Of a stretch of 64,000 bases of DNA, positions 42,752-51,815 are shown piece by piece. The stretch is from Benzoatithermus flavus (GTDB lineage Bacteria; Pseudomonadota; Alphaproteobacteria; Geminicoccales; Geminicoccaceae): the NCBI RefSeq assembly GCF_037908215.1, contig NZ_JBBLZC010000016.1, forward strand, positions 41,401 to 105,400, read 5' to 3'. The position numbers were made by a program, and so were the translations under genes. Numbering within the stretch: position 1 is the first letter of the stretch; each line of letters opens with the position of its first letter. Below the pieces are notes generated by a model, which had not been told where the DNA came from, did not search any database, and saw only the letters and a list, made by a program, of their open reading frames with translations.

Positions 42752-43846
42752 ATGCCGACCGCTTTCCCCATCCTCGCGCGTCCGCATCCCGATGCCATCC
42801 GCGCCGACGCCGCACGGCTGAAGCAGGCTGAAGGGCTGCGCGCGCGCGACCTCGCCGCCCGGCTCGGCATCAGCGAGGCCGAGCTCCTGGCCGCGCACGC
42901 CGGCTTCGATGCGCCGGTGGGCATGCGCGTGACGCGCCTGCGCCCTGAATGGCCGGCGCTCTTGTGCGAGGTGCCCCGCCTCGGCACGGTCATGGCGCTG
43001 ACCCGCAACGAGGTCGCCGTGCACGAGAAGGTCGGCGCCTATGGCGATCTGCGCTTCTCCGGCGAGGTGGGCGGCGCCTTCGGCCGCCTGATCGACCTGC
43101 GCCTCTTCCTCCGCCACTGGCGCTTCGGTTTCGCGGTCGAGGAGGCGTCCCCGAGCGGCCCGCCCCGGCGCAGCTTCCAGTTCTTCGCCGCCGACGGCAC
43201 GGCGGTCCACAAGATCCACCTCAAGGAGTACAGCGATCATCGCGCCTTCGCCGAGCTGGCCGCGGGCTTCGCGATACCGGAGCAGGACGCCCCGCTCGCG
43301 GTGGCGCCATCGGCTGGAAGGCCCCTGGATCGGCCTGACGACATGATCGACCGCGAGATCTTGCGCACGCGCTGGTTCGGGCTCGGCGACGTCCACCGGT
43401 TTCACGGTCTGCTCGAGGACCTGGGTGCCGGGCGCGAGCAGGCGTTCCGCCTCGTGGGCGACGACCTCGCCTGGCAGGTCGAGCCGCACGCCTTCCAGCT
43501 CGCCTGCGAGCGGGCGGTCGAGGACGACGTCTCGATCATGATCTTCGTGCCGAACCCGGGCTGCATCCAGATTCATACCGGCACGATCCAGCGACTCAAG
43601 GCGGTGGGACCGTGGTGGAACATCCTCGACCCCGGCTTCAACCTGCACCTGCGCGAGGATCTCGTCGCCAGGGCCTGGGTCGCCCGCAAACACACCGATC
43701 TCGGCGTCGTCACGAGCCTCGAGCTGTTCGATGCCGCGGGCGGGCTGATCCTGATGATGTTCGGCGAGCGGGCACCCGAGGCCGAAGAGACCGCGAGCTG
43801 GCGGCGCATCGCCGCGAGCCTACCCCGTTTGGCGGCCGACGCATGA
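42752..43846 (+). CDS. hmuS: Heme-degrading/heme-trafficking protein HmuS
   Basis: A 364-residue cytoplasmic protein of the HemS/ChuS/HmuS family built of two similar halves (about 10-175 and 195-360). TLMALTRNE-type VMALTRNEVAVHEKVGAYGDL in the first half corresponds to IMIFVPNPGCIQIHTG in the second, and WWNILDPGFNLHL is a strong family marker. It receives imported heme and releases iron in some members. It starts 7 bases after the receptor gene; hmuT overlaps its stop by 4 bases. Confidence 0.92.
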   Translation: MPTAFPILARPHPDAIRADAARLKQAEGLRARDLAARLGISEAELLAAHAGFDAPVGMRVTRLRPEWPALLCEVPRLGTVMALTRNEVAVHEKVGAYGDLRFSGEVGGAFGRLIDLRLFLRHWRFGFAVEEASPSGPPRRSFQFFAADGTAVHKIHLKEYSDHRAFAELAAGFAIPEQDAPLAVAPSAGRPLDRPDDMIDREILRTRWFGLGDVHRFHGLLEDLGAGREQAFRLVGDDLAWQVEPHAFQLACERAVEDDVSIMIFVPNPGCIQIHTGTIQRLKAVGPWWNILDPGFNLHLREDLVARAWVARKHTDLGVVTSLELFDAAGGLILMMFGERAPEAEETASWRRIAASLPRLAADA

Positions 43847-44685
43847 AGGCACTGCTGCTCGTTCTCCTGGTGACCCTGCCGACGACGGTCGACGCCGCCG
43901 AGCGACTGATCGCGGTCGGGGGGGCGGTGACCGAGATCGTCCACGCGCTCGGCCGTGGCGACCGGCTGGTCGCCGTCGACAGCACCAGCCGCTACCCGCC
44001 GGCGGTGGCGGCGCTGCCCGATGTCGGTTACATGCGGCGCCTGTCGGCCGAGCCGATCCTGGCGCTGCATCCCGACCTCGTCCTCGCCATCGAGCACAGC
44101 GGTCCGCCTGCAACGCTGGACCAGCTCCGGATCGCGGGCGTGCGGGTGGAGGTGATCGCCGACGTGCCGACCGTGGCCGGAATCGGCGACAAGGTGCGTA
44201 CGATCGGGCGTCTTCTGGATGCGGCGCCCGAGGCCGAGGTGCTCGCGGCGCGGATCGAAGGGGAACTCGCAGCCGTCACGGCCGCGACTGCGGCCATGAC
44301 GGACCGGCCTCGGGTCCTGTTCCTGATCGCCGCCGGCAAGGGTGCTCCCATGGCCGCGGGCGTCGAGACGGCCGCGGATGCCATGATCCGGCTCGCGGGC
44401 GGGGCAAACGCGCTTTCCGGCTTCACCGGCTACAAGCCGCTCTCGCCCGAGGCCGCCATGGCGGCCCGACCCGACGTGCTGCTGGCCATGGCTCAGACCG
44501 TCGAGGCCATGGGCGGCCGCGCCGCGGTGCTCGGGCTGCCGGGCATCGCCGAAACACCCGCCGGCCGGGGCGGCCGGCTCGTCGCCATGGACGGAATGCT
44601 GCTCTTGGGCTTCGGGCCGCGCACGCCCGAGGCGGTGCGCGAGCTCGCCCGGCAGCTTCACCCCGCCTCGGCGCGCGAGGGATGA
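43843..44685 (+). CDS. hmuT: Heme ABC transporter periplasmic binding protein HmuT
   Basis: A 280-residue class III substrate-binding protein. Signal peptide about 1-18 (MKALLLVLLVTLPTTVDA, cut near DA-AE), then RLIAVGGAVTEIVHALG, the typical first strand, and SRYPPAVAALPDVGYMR. The ATG overlaps the hmuS stop. It passes heme from receptor to HmuUV. Confidence 0.92.
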   Translation: MKALLLVLLVTLPTTVDAAERLIAVGGAVTEIVHALGRGDRLVAVDSTSRYPPAVAALPDVGYMRRLSAEPILALHPDLVLAIEHSGPPATLDQLRIAGVRVEVIADVPTVAGIGDKVRTIGRLLDAAPEAEVLAARIEGELAAVTAATAAMTDRPRVLFLIAAGKGAPMAAGVETAADAMIRLAGGANALSGFTGYKPLSPEAAMAARPDVLLAMAQTVEAMGGRAAVLGLPGIAETPAGRGGRLVAMDGMLLLGFGPRTPEAVRELARQLHPASAREG

Positions 44686-44698
44686 GAGGGCCCGGCGC

Positions 44699-45781
44699 AT
44701 GACGAGCCCCCTCGCCTGCCTGCCGACGGCTCGGGCCGTGCCGAATCCACGCAACCTGGCCCTGCCCCTTCTCGCTCTCCTGCTCGCCGCCTGCACGGTC
44801 GCTGCCATCGCCATCGGCGCCGTGCCGATTCCGCTCGCCCGGCTGCCGGCGCTGCTCCTCGCTGGCTGGAACGGGGACGGCGACACGACCGGGCTCGCCC
44901 AGGAGGCCACCGTGCTCTGGTACATCCGGCTGCCCCGGATCGCCCTGGCCGTGGCGGTGGGGCTGGCACTCGGCACGTGCGGCGGCACCATCCAGGGCCT
45001 GTTCCGCAATCCCTTGGCCGACCCGGGACTGATCGGCGTCTCGGGCGGGGCGGCGCTCGCGGCCGCGGCCTGGATCGTCGTCGGTCCCCTGCTGCCGCTT
45101 CCCGATCCGCTGCAGAGCCTCGGCGCTTGGCTCCTGCCGGTCGCGGCGTTCGCGGGCGGGCTCGCCGCCACGATGCTGGTGCAAAGGGTCGGGCGCCGCG
45201 ACGGCGCGCTCGACGTGGCGTCCGTGCTGCTCGCCGGCATCGCCGTCAACGCCGTGACCGGGGCCGGCATTGGCGGGCTGGTGTTCGCGAGCGACGATCG
45301 GGCGCTGCGCGAGGTGACCTTCTGGATGATGGGCAGCCTCGCCGGTGCTACCTGGACCGGCATCCTGCCGGCACTGCCGTTCCTCTTGGCCCCGGCGCTG
45401 GCGCTGCCGCTTCGGGCCGTGGCACTCGACGCGCTGCTTCTGGGTGAGCGCGAGGCGTACCACCTGGGCTTCGCCGTCGAGCGCACGAAACGGCTGGTGA
45501 TCGTGGCGACGGCCTGCGGCACGGGCGCCGCCGTGGCGACGACCGGCATCATCGGCTTCGTGGGCCTCGCCGCCCCACATCTCGCACGCCTTCTGGTCGG
45601 CCCGGGCCACCGGCGCCTCCTGCCGGCCGCGGGCTGCCTCGGCGGCTGCCTCATCCTTCTCGCCGACACGGCGGCGCGCACGCTGGTGGTGCCGGCGGAG
45701 CTGCCGATCGGCGTGCTCACCGCCGGCATCGGCGGACCCTTGTTCCTACATCTTCTGCTGCGGCACCGGGGGCGAAGCTGA
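44699..45781 (+). CDS. hmuU: Heme ABC transporter permease HmuU
   Basis: A 360-residue FecCD/BtuC-family permease with about ten membrane segments. RLPRIALAVAVGLALGTCGGTIQGLFRNPLADPGLIGVSGG in outline is the family signature, and GIIGFVGLAAPHLARLLVGPGHRRLLP holds the ATPase coupling loop. A TGATG junction overlaps it with hmuV by one base. Confidence 0.94.
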   Translation: MTSPLACLPTARAVPNPRNLALPLLALLLAACTVAAIAIGAVPIPLARLPALLLAGWNGDGDTTGLAQEATVLWYIRLPRIALAVAVGLALGTCGGTIQGLFRNPLADPGLIGVSGGAALAAAAWIVVGPLLPLPDPLQSLGAWLLPVAAFAGGLAATMLVQRVGRRDGALDVASVLLAGIAVNAVTGAGIGGLVFASDDRALREVTFWMMGSLAGATWTGILPALPFLLAPALALPLRAVALDALLLGEREAYHLGFAVERTKRLVIVATACGTGAAVATTGIIGFVGLAAPHLARLLVGPGHRRLLPAAGCLGGCLILLADTAARTLVVPAELPIGVLTAGIGGPLFLHLLLRHRGRS

Positions 45782-46557
45782 TGCTGGAGGCGGTCGAGGT
45801 CACGGTCCGGGCCCGCAGGCGCGCGCTCCTGGACGGTGTGTCCCTGGCGCTGCGCCCGGGCGAGATCACGGCGCTGATCGGCCCGAACGGGGCCGGCAAG
45901 TCCACGCTCATGAGCGTGTTGAGCGGGCACCGCCGGCCCGAGCGGGGGCACGCGGCGCTCGACGGCCGGCCGCTCGCGCGCTGGGATGCCCTGGCGCTGG
46001 CGCGGCGGCGCGCGGTAATGGCCCAGGAGATCGCCCTCGCGTTCGGGTTCACGGTGCGCGAGGTCGTGATGCTCGGGCGAGCACCCCATCGCGGGCGGCA
46101 CGGTCGGGAGGCGGATGCGGCCGTGGTGGCACGGGCGATGGCACTGGCGCAGGTGGCACATCTGGCCGAGCGACGCTACCCGAGCCTGTCGGGTGGCGAG
46201 CGGCAGCGAACGATGCTGGCACGAGCGCTGGCGCAGGTGATCGAGCCGGACGAAGAACCGGCCGGGCGCTGGCTGCTTCTGGACGAGCCGACCGCGAGCC
46301 TCGACCTCGCGCACCAGAAGCTCGTGCTCGAGGCCGCCGTCGGGCTCGCCCGCGCAGGCTGCGGGCTCGTGGTCGTCCTGCACGACCTCAATCTCGCGGC
46401 ACGCTTCGCCGATCGGGTCGCGATGCTCTCTCGGGGCCGCCTCGTGGCGCTCGGCACGCCGGATGAGGTGCTGAGCGCCGAGCGGGTAGGCGAGGTCTAC
46501 GGCGTCGGCATGACGCGGCTCGAGCTGGATGGGCGCCCCTGCCTCGCCTTTGTCTGA
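45781..46557 (+). CDS. hmuV: Heme ABC transporter ATPase HmuV
   Basis: A 258-residue ABC ATPase. Walker A GPNGAGKST near residue 36, Q-loop in AQEIALAF, signature LSGGERQR, Walker B LLLDEPTASLDL and the switch histidine in VVLHDLN. It contains a slightly longer insert (IEPDEEPAGR) before Walker B, common in HmuV. It ends the heme locus. Confidence 0.94.
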   Translation: MLEAVEVTVRARRRALLDGVSLALRPGEITALIGPNGAGKSTLMSVLSGHRRPERGHAALDGRPLARWDALALARRRAVMAQEIALAFGFTVREVVMLGRAPHRGRHGREADAAVVARAMALAQVAHLAERRYPSLSGGERQRTMLARALAQVIEPDEEPAGRWLLLDEPTASLDLAHQKLVLEAAVGLARAGCGLVVVLHDLNLAARFADRVAMLSRGRLVALGTPDEVLSAERVGEVYGVGMTRLELDGRPCLAFV

Positions 46558-46591
46558 CGGATGCTCGCTCGGGGCCGGAGCGGGACATCGG

Positions 46592-46610
46592 CGCACGGCG
46601 CAGCCGTGCG
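46592..46610. terminator. Hairpin between convergent hmuV and the methyltransferase gene
   Basis: CGCACGGC (46592-46599) and GCCGTGCG (46603-46610) pair perfectly around GCA. It lies in the 179-base space between two converging stops and probably ends both messages; the plus-strand reading continues TCTCGTT. Confidence 0.5.
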
Positions 46611-46736
46611 TCTCGTTGCGGCCAGTTGCCGCACGCTGGCCACCATGCCGGCGCTGCTCCGGGCGGCACACCCGCTTCGACGGGTGGCCCGCCGACACCG
46701 AGCCGCTCTCCCCGAACCGATCGGCCGGATCCGGTA

Positions 46737-48302
46737 TCAGTATTCATTGTTGAGCGCATCCACCGCCGGGATCTCGCGCATCCGCCGGGCCATGTAGTCG
46801 CGCAGCGCCTCGTCCACGCCTTCATCGAGACGCGGCTCCTCGTACTCGCTCAGGAGCCGGCGGGCATGGGCCAGGGCGCGGGCGGTGATCTCCTGGCTTC
46901 CCTCGGCCTGCCATTGCTCGATGGAATTGTTGTCGAACAGCCTGGGCATGAAGAAGGCCCGCTCGAAGTTGGCCTGGGTGTGCGGGTGTCCGAGATAGTG
47001 CCCGCCGGGGCCGACGTCCCGCACCGCCGCGAGCGCCTCGTCGAAGTCGTCCCAACGGATCCCCTCGGCCAGGCGATAGCCCATGGCGCACTGCTCGGCA
47101 TCCACGACGAACTTGGCGACCGAGCAGTGCATCCCGGCCTCGTTCCACCCCGCCGCATGCCAGATGTAGTTGGCGCCGGCATGGAGCACGGCCGAGAGGG
47201 TCGTAGCACTCTCGTAGCCCGCCTGCGCGTCGAAGGTCTTCGCACCGCCGAGGAGGCTCGAGGTCCGCCAGGGTACGCCGTAAAAGCGCGCCATCTGGCC
47301 GATCATGAAGTTCATCAGCGAGATCTCGGGCGTGCCCGCCATGGGTGCCCCGGATTTCATCGACACCGTCGAGAGATAGTGGCCGTAGATCGCGGGGCAG
47401 CCCTTGCGCACGACCTGCGTGTAGGCCAAGGCACTCAGCGCCTCGGCATTGAGCTGGGCCACGGCGGGGGCGACGGAGGCCGGGGTATTGGCACCGCCCA
47501 GCACGAAGGGCGAGCAAAGGACGGGCTGGTTGCGCCGGCAGAAGGCGCGCATGGCGCCCAGCATCACCTCGTCCCAAACGAGCGGCGAGTTGCCGTTGCA
47601 GTTGCCGGTGACGACCGGCGTCTCCTCCATGACGTCCTCACCGAAGAGGATCGCGCACATCTCCATGACGTCCTCGGCGTTCCTGGGCGAGGTGGTCATC
47701 CCCATGAACGTCTTGTCCGAGTGCTTCATGGACGAGTAGGTGATGTGAAGGTGCCGGTGGCTGACCTTGACGTCCATGGGCTCGACGATGTGATGCGCCG
47801 TCGAGTGCAGCGCCGGGCTCATGTGCGCGAGCTTGTGGAACATCTCGAGGTCGGCGAGCGTCGGCAGGCGGCGCACGTCGTCGAGGTCGCGCAGGTAGGG
47901 TGCTCCCGTCATCGGCACGAAGATGGCGTGAGGCCCACCGAAAGGCAGGCTACGGTCGGGATTTCGCGCCCGGTAGGTGAACGTTGCCGGTATCGTGGCG
48001 ATGAGCTCGCGCACGAGGCCGCGGTCGAGATGGACCCGTTCGCCGCGCACGTCGGCGCCTACGCGACGCCAGTCGGCGAGCGCCACGGGGTCGCGGAAGA
48101 CGACCCCCACTTCCTCGAGGATCGCCATGGAGGCGGCATCGATCCGCTCGACCTGCGAGGGGTCCATGACCTCGCAGGGTGGCAGGTTACGGCGCAGGGC
48201 GGGGAGCATGGAGAGGTCGGGTGCGGACCTGAGCGCCCGTCTGGCACTTCTCCCGCCGCTCCGCGTGCGCCGCGCCTCCGCCTGTGGCATCTCGGTTTCC
48301 AT
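46737..48302 (-). CDS. MttB-family (trimethylamine/glycine betaine methyltransferase-like) protein
   Basis: A 521-residue TIM-barrel protein of the MttB superfamily. It lacks an in-frame amber codon, so it belongs to the non-pyrrolysine branch that includes glycine betaine:corrinoid methyltransferases (MtgB type). Recognisable segments are GTPEISLMNFMIGQMARFYG, AGYESATTLSAVLHAG and GPGGHYLGHPHTQ. The ATG at 48302 has AAGGAG upstream. It starts 28 bases after gbcB in the same operon. No corrinoid protein or reactivase is nearby; the true methyl acceptor and substrate are unknown. Confidence 0.82.
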   Translation of the reverse strand: METEMPQAEARRTRSGGRSARRALRSAPDLSMLPALRRNLPPCEVMDPSQVERIDAASMAILEEVGVVFRDPVALADWRRVGADVRGERVHLDRGLVRELIATIPATFTYRARNPDRSLPFGGPHAIFVPMTGAPYLRDLDDVRRLPTLADLEMFHKLAHMSPALHSTAHHIVEPMDVKVSHRHLHITYSSMKHSDKTFMGMTTSPRNAEDVMEMCAILFGEDVMEETPVVTGNCNGNSPLVWDEVMLGAMRAFCRRNQPVLCSPFVLGGANTPASVAPAVAQLNAEALSALAYTQVVRKGCPAIYGHYLSTVSMKSGAPMAGTPEISLMNFMIGQMARFYGVPWRTSSLLGGAKTFDAQAGYESATTLSAVLHAGANYIWHAAGWNEAGMHCSVAKFVVDAEQCAMGYRLAEGIRWDDFDEALAAVRDVGPGGHYLGHPHTQANFERAFFMPRLFDNNSIEQWQAEGSQEITARALAHARRLLSEYEEPRLDEGVDEALRDYMARRMREIPAVDALNNEY

Positions 48303-48330
48303 GACGCCGTCTCCTTTGCCTCTTCCTGCT

Positions 48331-49419
48331 TCAGCGATCGACGACGAGGTCGGTGAGCGGCTTCGCGCAGCAGAGCAGGACCATCCCCTGCTCGATCTCA
48401 CGTTGGCGGATGCCGCCCTGATGCTTCATGTCGACCTCGCCCGACACGAGCCGGCTCTTGCAGGTGCCGCACAACCCCTTCGAGCAGGAGGAAGGCAGCC
48501 GCATCCCGGCCGCCTTGGCCGCCGCGAGCACGGAGCTGCCGGCACCGCACGCCACGGTGCGGCCGCTCTTCCTGAACTCGATCTTGAATACCCTTGCGGC
48601 GGGTGCCGCCATCTCCTCCTCCGTGCCGCCTGCTGGCGTCGCGAAGTCGAAGCTCTCCTCGTGATGCCGGGCCATGTCGAACTCGGCTCCGGCCAGGATG
48701 CCGCGCACCGCCGCCATGAAGGGGGCGGGCCCGCAGACCATGACCTCGCGCTCGAGGAAATCCGGTGCGATCAGCCGCAGGAGGGGCGGCGAGACGCGGC
48801 CGGAGAAGCCGGCCCAGCGCTCGCCCGGGCCGTCGGCCTCACAGACCGGCACGAAGCGGAAGCTCGGTAGGTTGCGCGCCATGAGCTCGAGCTCGGCGCG
48901 GAAGATGATGTCGGCCGGCGTGCGCGCGAAGTGGACGAAGACGATGTCGCGCGGCAGCGCCAGATCGTGGTAGGCGCGGGCCATCGACATCAAGGGCGTG
49001 ATGCCACTGCCACCCGAGAGGAAAAGATACTTCTGCGCCGGATGTGCCAGCGAGGTGAACTCGCCCAAAGGCCCGGTCGCGCGCAACTCCATACCGGGCT
49101 CGAGCCGGTCGTGCAGCCAGTTCGACACCGGCCCGCCCGGCACGCGCTTCACCGTGATCGCGATCAGGTGCGGGCGGGTGGGTGTCGAGGAGATCGTGTA
49201 GCAGCGGTTGATGCGCAGGCCGTCGATCGCGAAGTCGAAGGTCAGGAACTGCCCGGGCCGGTAGCGGAAGAGCCGGGGTCGCCGTGCCTCGAGGATGAAC
49301 GTCTTGACGTCGTGCGTTTCCGGCCGGACCTGCCGGCAGACGAGCGCATCGTCGGTATCGGCATCCCAGGTCCCGCGCGCGTCGGCGAGGTGCGCCGCGA
49401 TCTTTGCCTCCATGTCCAT
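48331..49419 (-). CDS. gbcB: Glycine betaine monooxygenase reductase GbcB
   Basis: A 362-residue electron-transfer flavoprotein: FAD-binding barrel (about 20-125; NRCYTISST), NAD domain (about 130-245; FLSGGSGITPLMSM, MVCGPAPFM) and a C-terminal [2Fe-2S] ferredoxin (CSKGLCGTCKSR and the last Cys in LLCCAK). This order is the reverse of BenC and matches GbcB/CntB-type reductases. It lies 63 bases after gbcA and supplies its electrons. Confidence 0.9.
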   Translation of the reverse strand: MDMEAKIAAHLADARGTWDADTDDALVCRQVRPETHDVKTFILEARRPRLFRYRPGQFLTFDFAIDGLRINRCYTISSTPTRPHLIAITVKRVPGGPVSNWLHDRLEPGMELRATGPLGEFTSLAHPAQKYLFLSGGSGITPLMSMARAYHDLALPRDIVFVHFARTPADIIFRAELELMARNLPSFRFVPVCEADGPGERWAGFSGRVSPPLLRLIAPDFLEREVMVCGPAPFMAAVRGILAGAEFDMARHHEESFDFATPAGGTEEEMAAPAARVFKIEFRKSGRTVACGAGSSVLAAAKAAGMRLPSSCSKGLCGTCKSRLVSGEVDMKHQGGIRQREIEQGMVLLCCAKPLTDLVVDR

Positions 49420-49482
49420 CTCGGATGTCCTTCGTCAGCCGTCGACGGCGGTGCCCACGCGAGGTCTCCCCCGGTCCTGCGG

Positions 49483-50760
49483 TCAGTACCCGTGCGCCTG
49501 GAGGCGCCCGAGATACCAGGTGGCGAACAGGTCGAGGTAGCGCTCGGTGAAGGGCGAGTAGGGGCCCGGCACGTAGGCCGGGTCGCGGACGCCGCGCTGC
49601 GCACGCGCGACGAGCGCCGCGTCCTGCTCGTTGGTGGCCTGCCAGACGCGGGTCAGCGCCTCGACGTCGTAGTCCACGCCCTCCACCGCGTCCTTGTGGA
49701 CCAGCCATTTCGAGGTGACGAGCGTACGGTCCGGCGCCAGCGGCAGGACGAAGGTGCAGACCGCGTGATCGCTGAAGACGTGGCTCCAGGAGGTGTGCGT
49801 CCACAGGTGCAGGTCGCCCAGCTCCTTGCGCTCGATTCCGCCCAGGAGCTTCTTGCAGGCGATCCTGGTGTCCAGCGTCGCCGACTCGCCGGCACCCGCG
49901 ATCAGCAGGCGCTCGGTGCGGAAGTTGATGTCACCGCCGCTCAGATGCTCGACCGGGCACGAGCCGAAGCCCTGCGCCTCCCATTCGGCGAGCTTCGCCT
50001 CGCGCTTCGCCAGGTGGGCCGCCACCTCTTCCGCCTCCTCGCCCTCGAGCGCGTCCGGGTCGAAGCCGAAATCGGCGGCGATGAACGAGCTCGTCAGCTC
50101 CGGATGCGAGCCGGCGCAGTGGTAGCACTCACGATTGTTCTCCATCGTGAGTTTCCAGTTGCCCTCCTCGACGATCGACTTCTCGAACGCGACCTTGGTG
50201 TTGGCCAGGTCGTAAGGAGCGAGGCGCGGCTCCATCACCCGGGCGAGCTCGTCGATGTCGGCCGGCGCCTCCTCGGCGAGGCAGACGAACAGGAAGCCGC
50301 CGACGACGCGCAGGTGAACGGGCAAGAGGCCGTGGCAGCTCCGGTCGAAGTCCTTGCCCATGTGCTGGGCGTGGGCCAGCTCACCGGTGAGCTCGTAGGT
50401 CCACTGGTGATAGGGGCAGACCAGCTTGCCGATGGTCGTGGGCCCGGGCTCGAGCAGACGGGCGCCGCGATGCCGGCACACGTTGCGGAACGCCCGGACA
50501 TGATCGTCGTCGCCGCGCACGAGGATCACCGAGGCGTCGCCGATGTCGACCGTGAACGCGTCGCCGGGCTCGGGCACGTCGGCGGCGACGCCGACCAGCA
50601 GCCACTGGCGCCGGAACATCACCTCGAGATCGGCCGCGAACACGTCTTGCCGCAGGTAGAAATCGGCCGGGAGCATGTACCCCGGCCGGCGCGCTCGGAT
50701 GAGCTGGCCGATCGACAGCCGTTCCTTCGCCACCGCCGAACGATCCAGGACGGTTGCCAT
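49483..50760 (-). CDS. gbcA: Glycine betaine monooxygenase, Rieske oxygenase GbcA
   Basis: A 425-residue Rieske non-haem iron oxygenase that demethylates glycine betaine to dimethylglycine and formaldehyde. The Rieske ligands are in CRHRG and CPYHQW (C-x-H-x17-C-x2-H); the mononuclear site is in ENNRECYHCAGSHPEL; TSKWLVHKDAVEGVDYDV near 355 is strongly shared with GbcA. The ATG at 50760 (MATVLD) fits the family; longer frames do not. Stachydrine or carnitine demethylases are the alternatives. Confidence 0.88.
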   Translation of the reverse strand: MATVLDRSAVAKERLSIGQLIRARRPGYMLPADFYLRQDVFAADLEVMFRRQWLLVGVAADVPEPGDAFTVDIGDASVILVRGDDDHVRAFRNVCRHRGARLLEPGPTTIGKLVCPYHQWTYELTGELAHAQHMGKDFDRSCHGLLPVHLRVVGGFLFVCLAEEAPADIDELARVMEPRLAPYDLANTKVAFEKSIVEEGNWKLTMENNRECYHCAGSHPELTSSFIAADFGFDPDALEGEEAEEVAAHLAKREAKLAEWEAQGFGSCPVEHLSGGDINFRTERLLIAGAGESATLDTRIACKKLLGGIERKELGDLHLWTHTSWSHVFSDHAVCTFVLPLAPDRTLVTSKWLVHKDAVEGVDYDVEALTRVWQATNEQDAALVARAQRGVRDPAYVPGPYSPFTERYLDLFATWYLGRLQAHGY

Positions 50761-50877
50761 GATGCACCGGACTCCACAGAGAAAGTTGTGAACGCAACGC
50801 TCGATGGCACGATGAATCCTCGTCCCACCGCTCACGGTCAACGACACTTCCTCGCTGTTCTGGCATAATTCCAGCTC

Positions 50878-51807
50878 ATGCAAGGGTTCCGCCGCCGCCT
50901 GCCGTCGCTGACCTCGCTCGTCGTGCTCGAGGCAGTGGCGCGCCACCTGAGCTTCACCAAGGCGGCGGGCGAGCTCGGCGTGACCCAGGCCGCGGTCAGC
51001 CGGCAGATCCACGCGCTCGAGCAGGAGCTGGGCTTCGCCCTGTTCCGCCGCCTCCATCGCCGGGTCGAGCTCACCGAGCGCGGCCGGATCCTGGCCGGCG
51101 TCCTGTCGCAGTCGTTCAGCCTCATCGACCAGACGATCGCCAATGTCCGGGCGCAGAGCGAGGAGGACGAGCTCGTGATCGGCGCCACGGTCGCCTTCAC
51201 CCAGCTCTGGCTGCTGCCGCGGATCTCGGCGTTCCGCCGGCTGCACCCGAGCACCAAGATCCGCCTGATCACCCAGGACACGCCGATCGATCTCGAGCGG
51301 GACATGGTCGATGTCGCGATCCGCTACGGCGACGGCGTCTGGCCCGACGGTCGCAGCGTGTTCTTGTGCGAGGACGAGCTTTTCCCCGTCTGCAGCCCGA
51401 GCTACGCCGCCGGCTGCCGCCTGCCGGAAACGGCGGACGAGCTTCTGGACCACACCCTCCTGGACTACGACTCCGCCAATCCCGGCTGGATCGGCTGGAA
51501 GGAGTGGCTCGCCGCCTTCTCGGCGGCCCGGCCCGGCCGACCGGTGCTGCGCCTGAGCTACTACACCGACGTGATCCACGCCGCCGTCGCCGGCCACGGC
51601 ATCGCTCTGGGCTGGAACTGCCTGGTCGAGGATCTGCTGCAGCAGGGCCGGCTGCGCCGGGTCACCGACCTCCACCTGCGCACGCGCGGCGCCTACTTCG
51701 TCGTCGTGCCGAGCCGCGAAAGCCTGAAGCCGAGCGCGCAGGCCTTCGTCGCTTGGCTCGGCGCGCACCTCGAGGGCAAGGCTGCCGGCCCGGAAAGGCG
51801 GTTATGA
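50878..51807 (+). CDS. LysR-family regulator, GcvA-like
   Basis: A 309-residue LysR protein: LPSLTSLVVLEAVARHLSFTKAA and VTQAAVSRQIHALEQELG form the helix-turn-helix (about 8-68); the effector domain includes DVAIRYGDG and FPVCSPSY, typical of the GcvA group. It is divergent from gbcA across 117 bases, so it probably controls the gbcA-gbcB-mttB operon; Pseudomonas uses an AraC-type GbdR for this instead. It converges on the SDR genes with 8 bases between stops. Confidence 0.85.
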   Translation: MQGFRRRLPSLTSLVVLEAVARHLSFTKAAGELGVTQAAVSRQIHALEQELGFALFRRLHRRVELTERGRILAGVLSQSFSLIDQTIANVRAQSEEDELVIGATVAFTQLWLLPRISAFRRLHPSTKIRLITQDTPIDLERDMVDVAIRYGDGVWPDGRSVFLCEDELFPVCSPSYAAGCRLPETADELLDHTLLDYDSANPGWIGWKEWLAAFSAARPGRPVLRLSYYTDVIHAAVAGHGIALGWNCLVEDLLQQGRLRRVTDLHLRTRGAYFVVVPSRESLKPSAQAFVAWLGAHLEGKAAGPERRL

Positions 51808-51815
51808 GCGTGGTC

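Noticed and set aside
43573..46698. Very long minus-strand open frame (about 1040 codons) across the hmu genes
   Set aside because: It is antisense to well-recognised hmuS-T-U-V, is dominated by Arg, Ala, Pro and Gly with no family motif, and is a normal by-product of high GC codon use.
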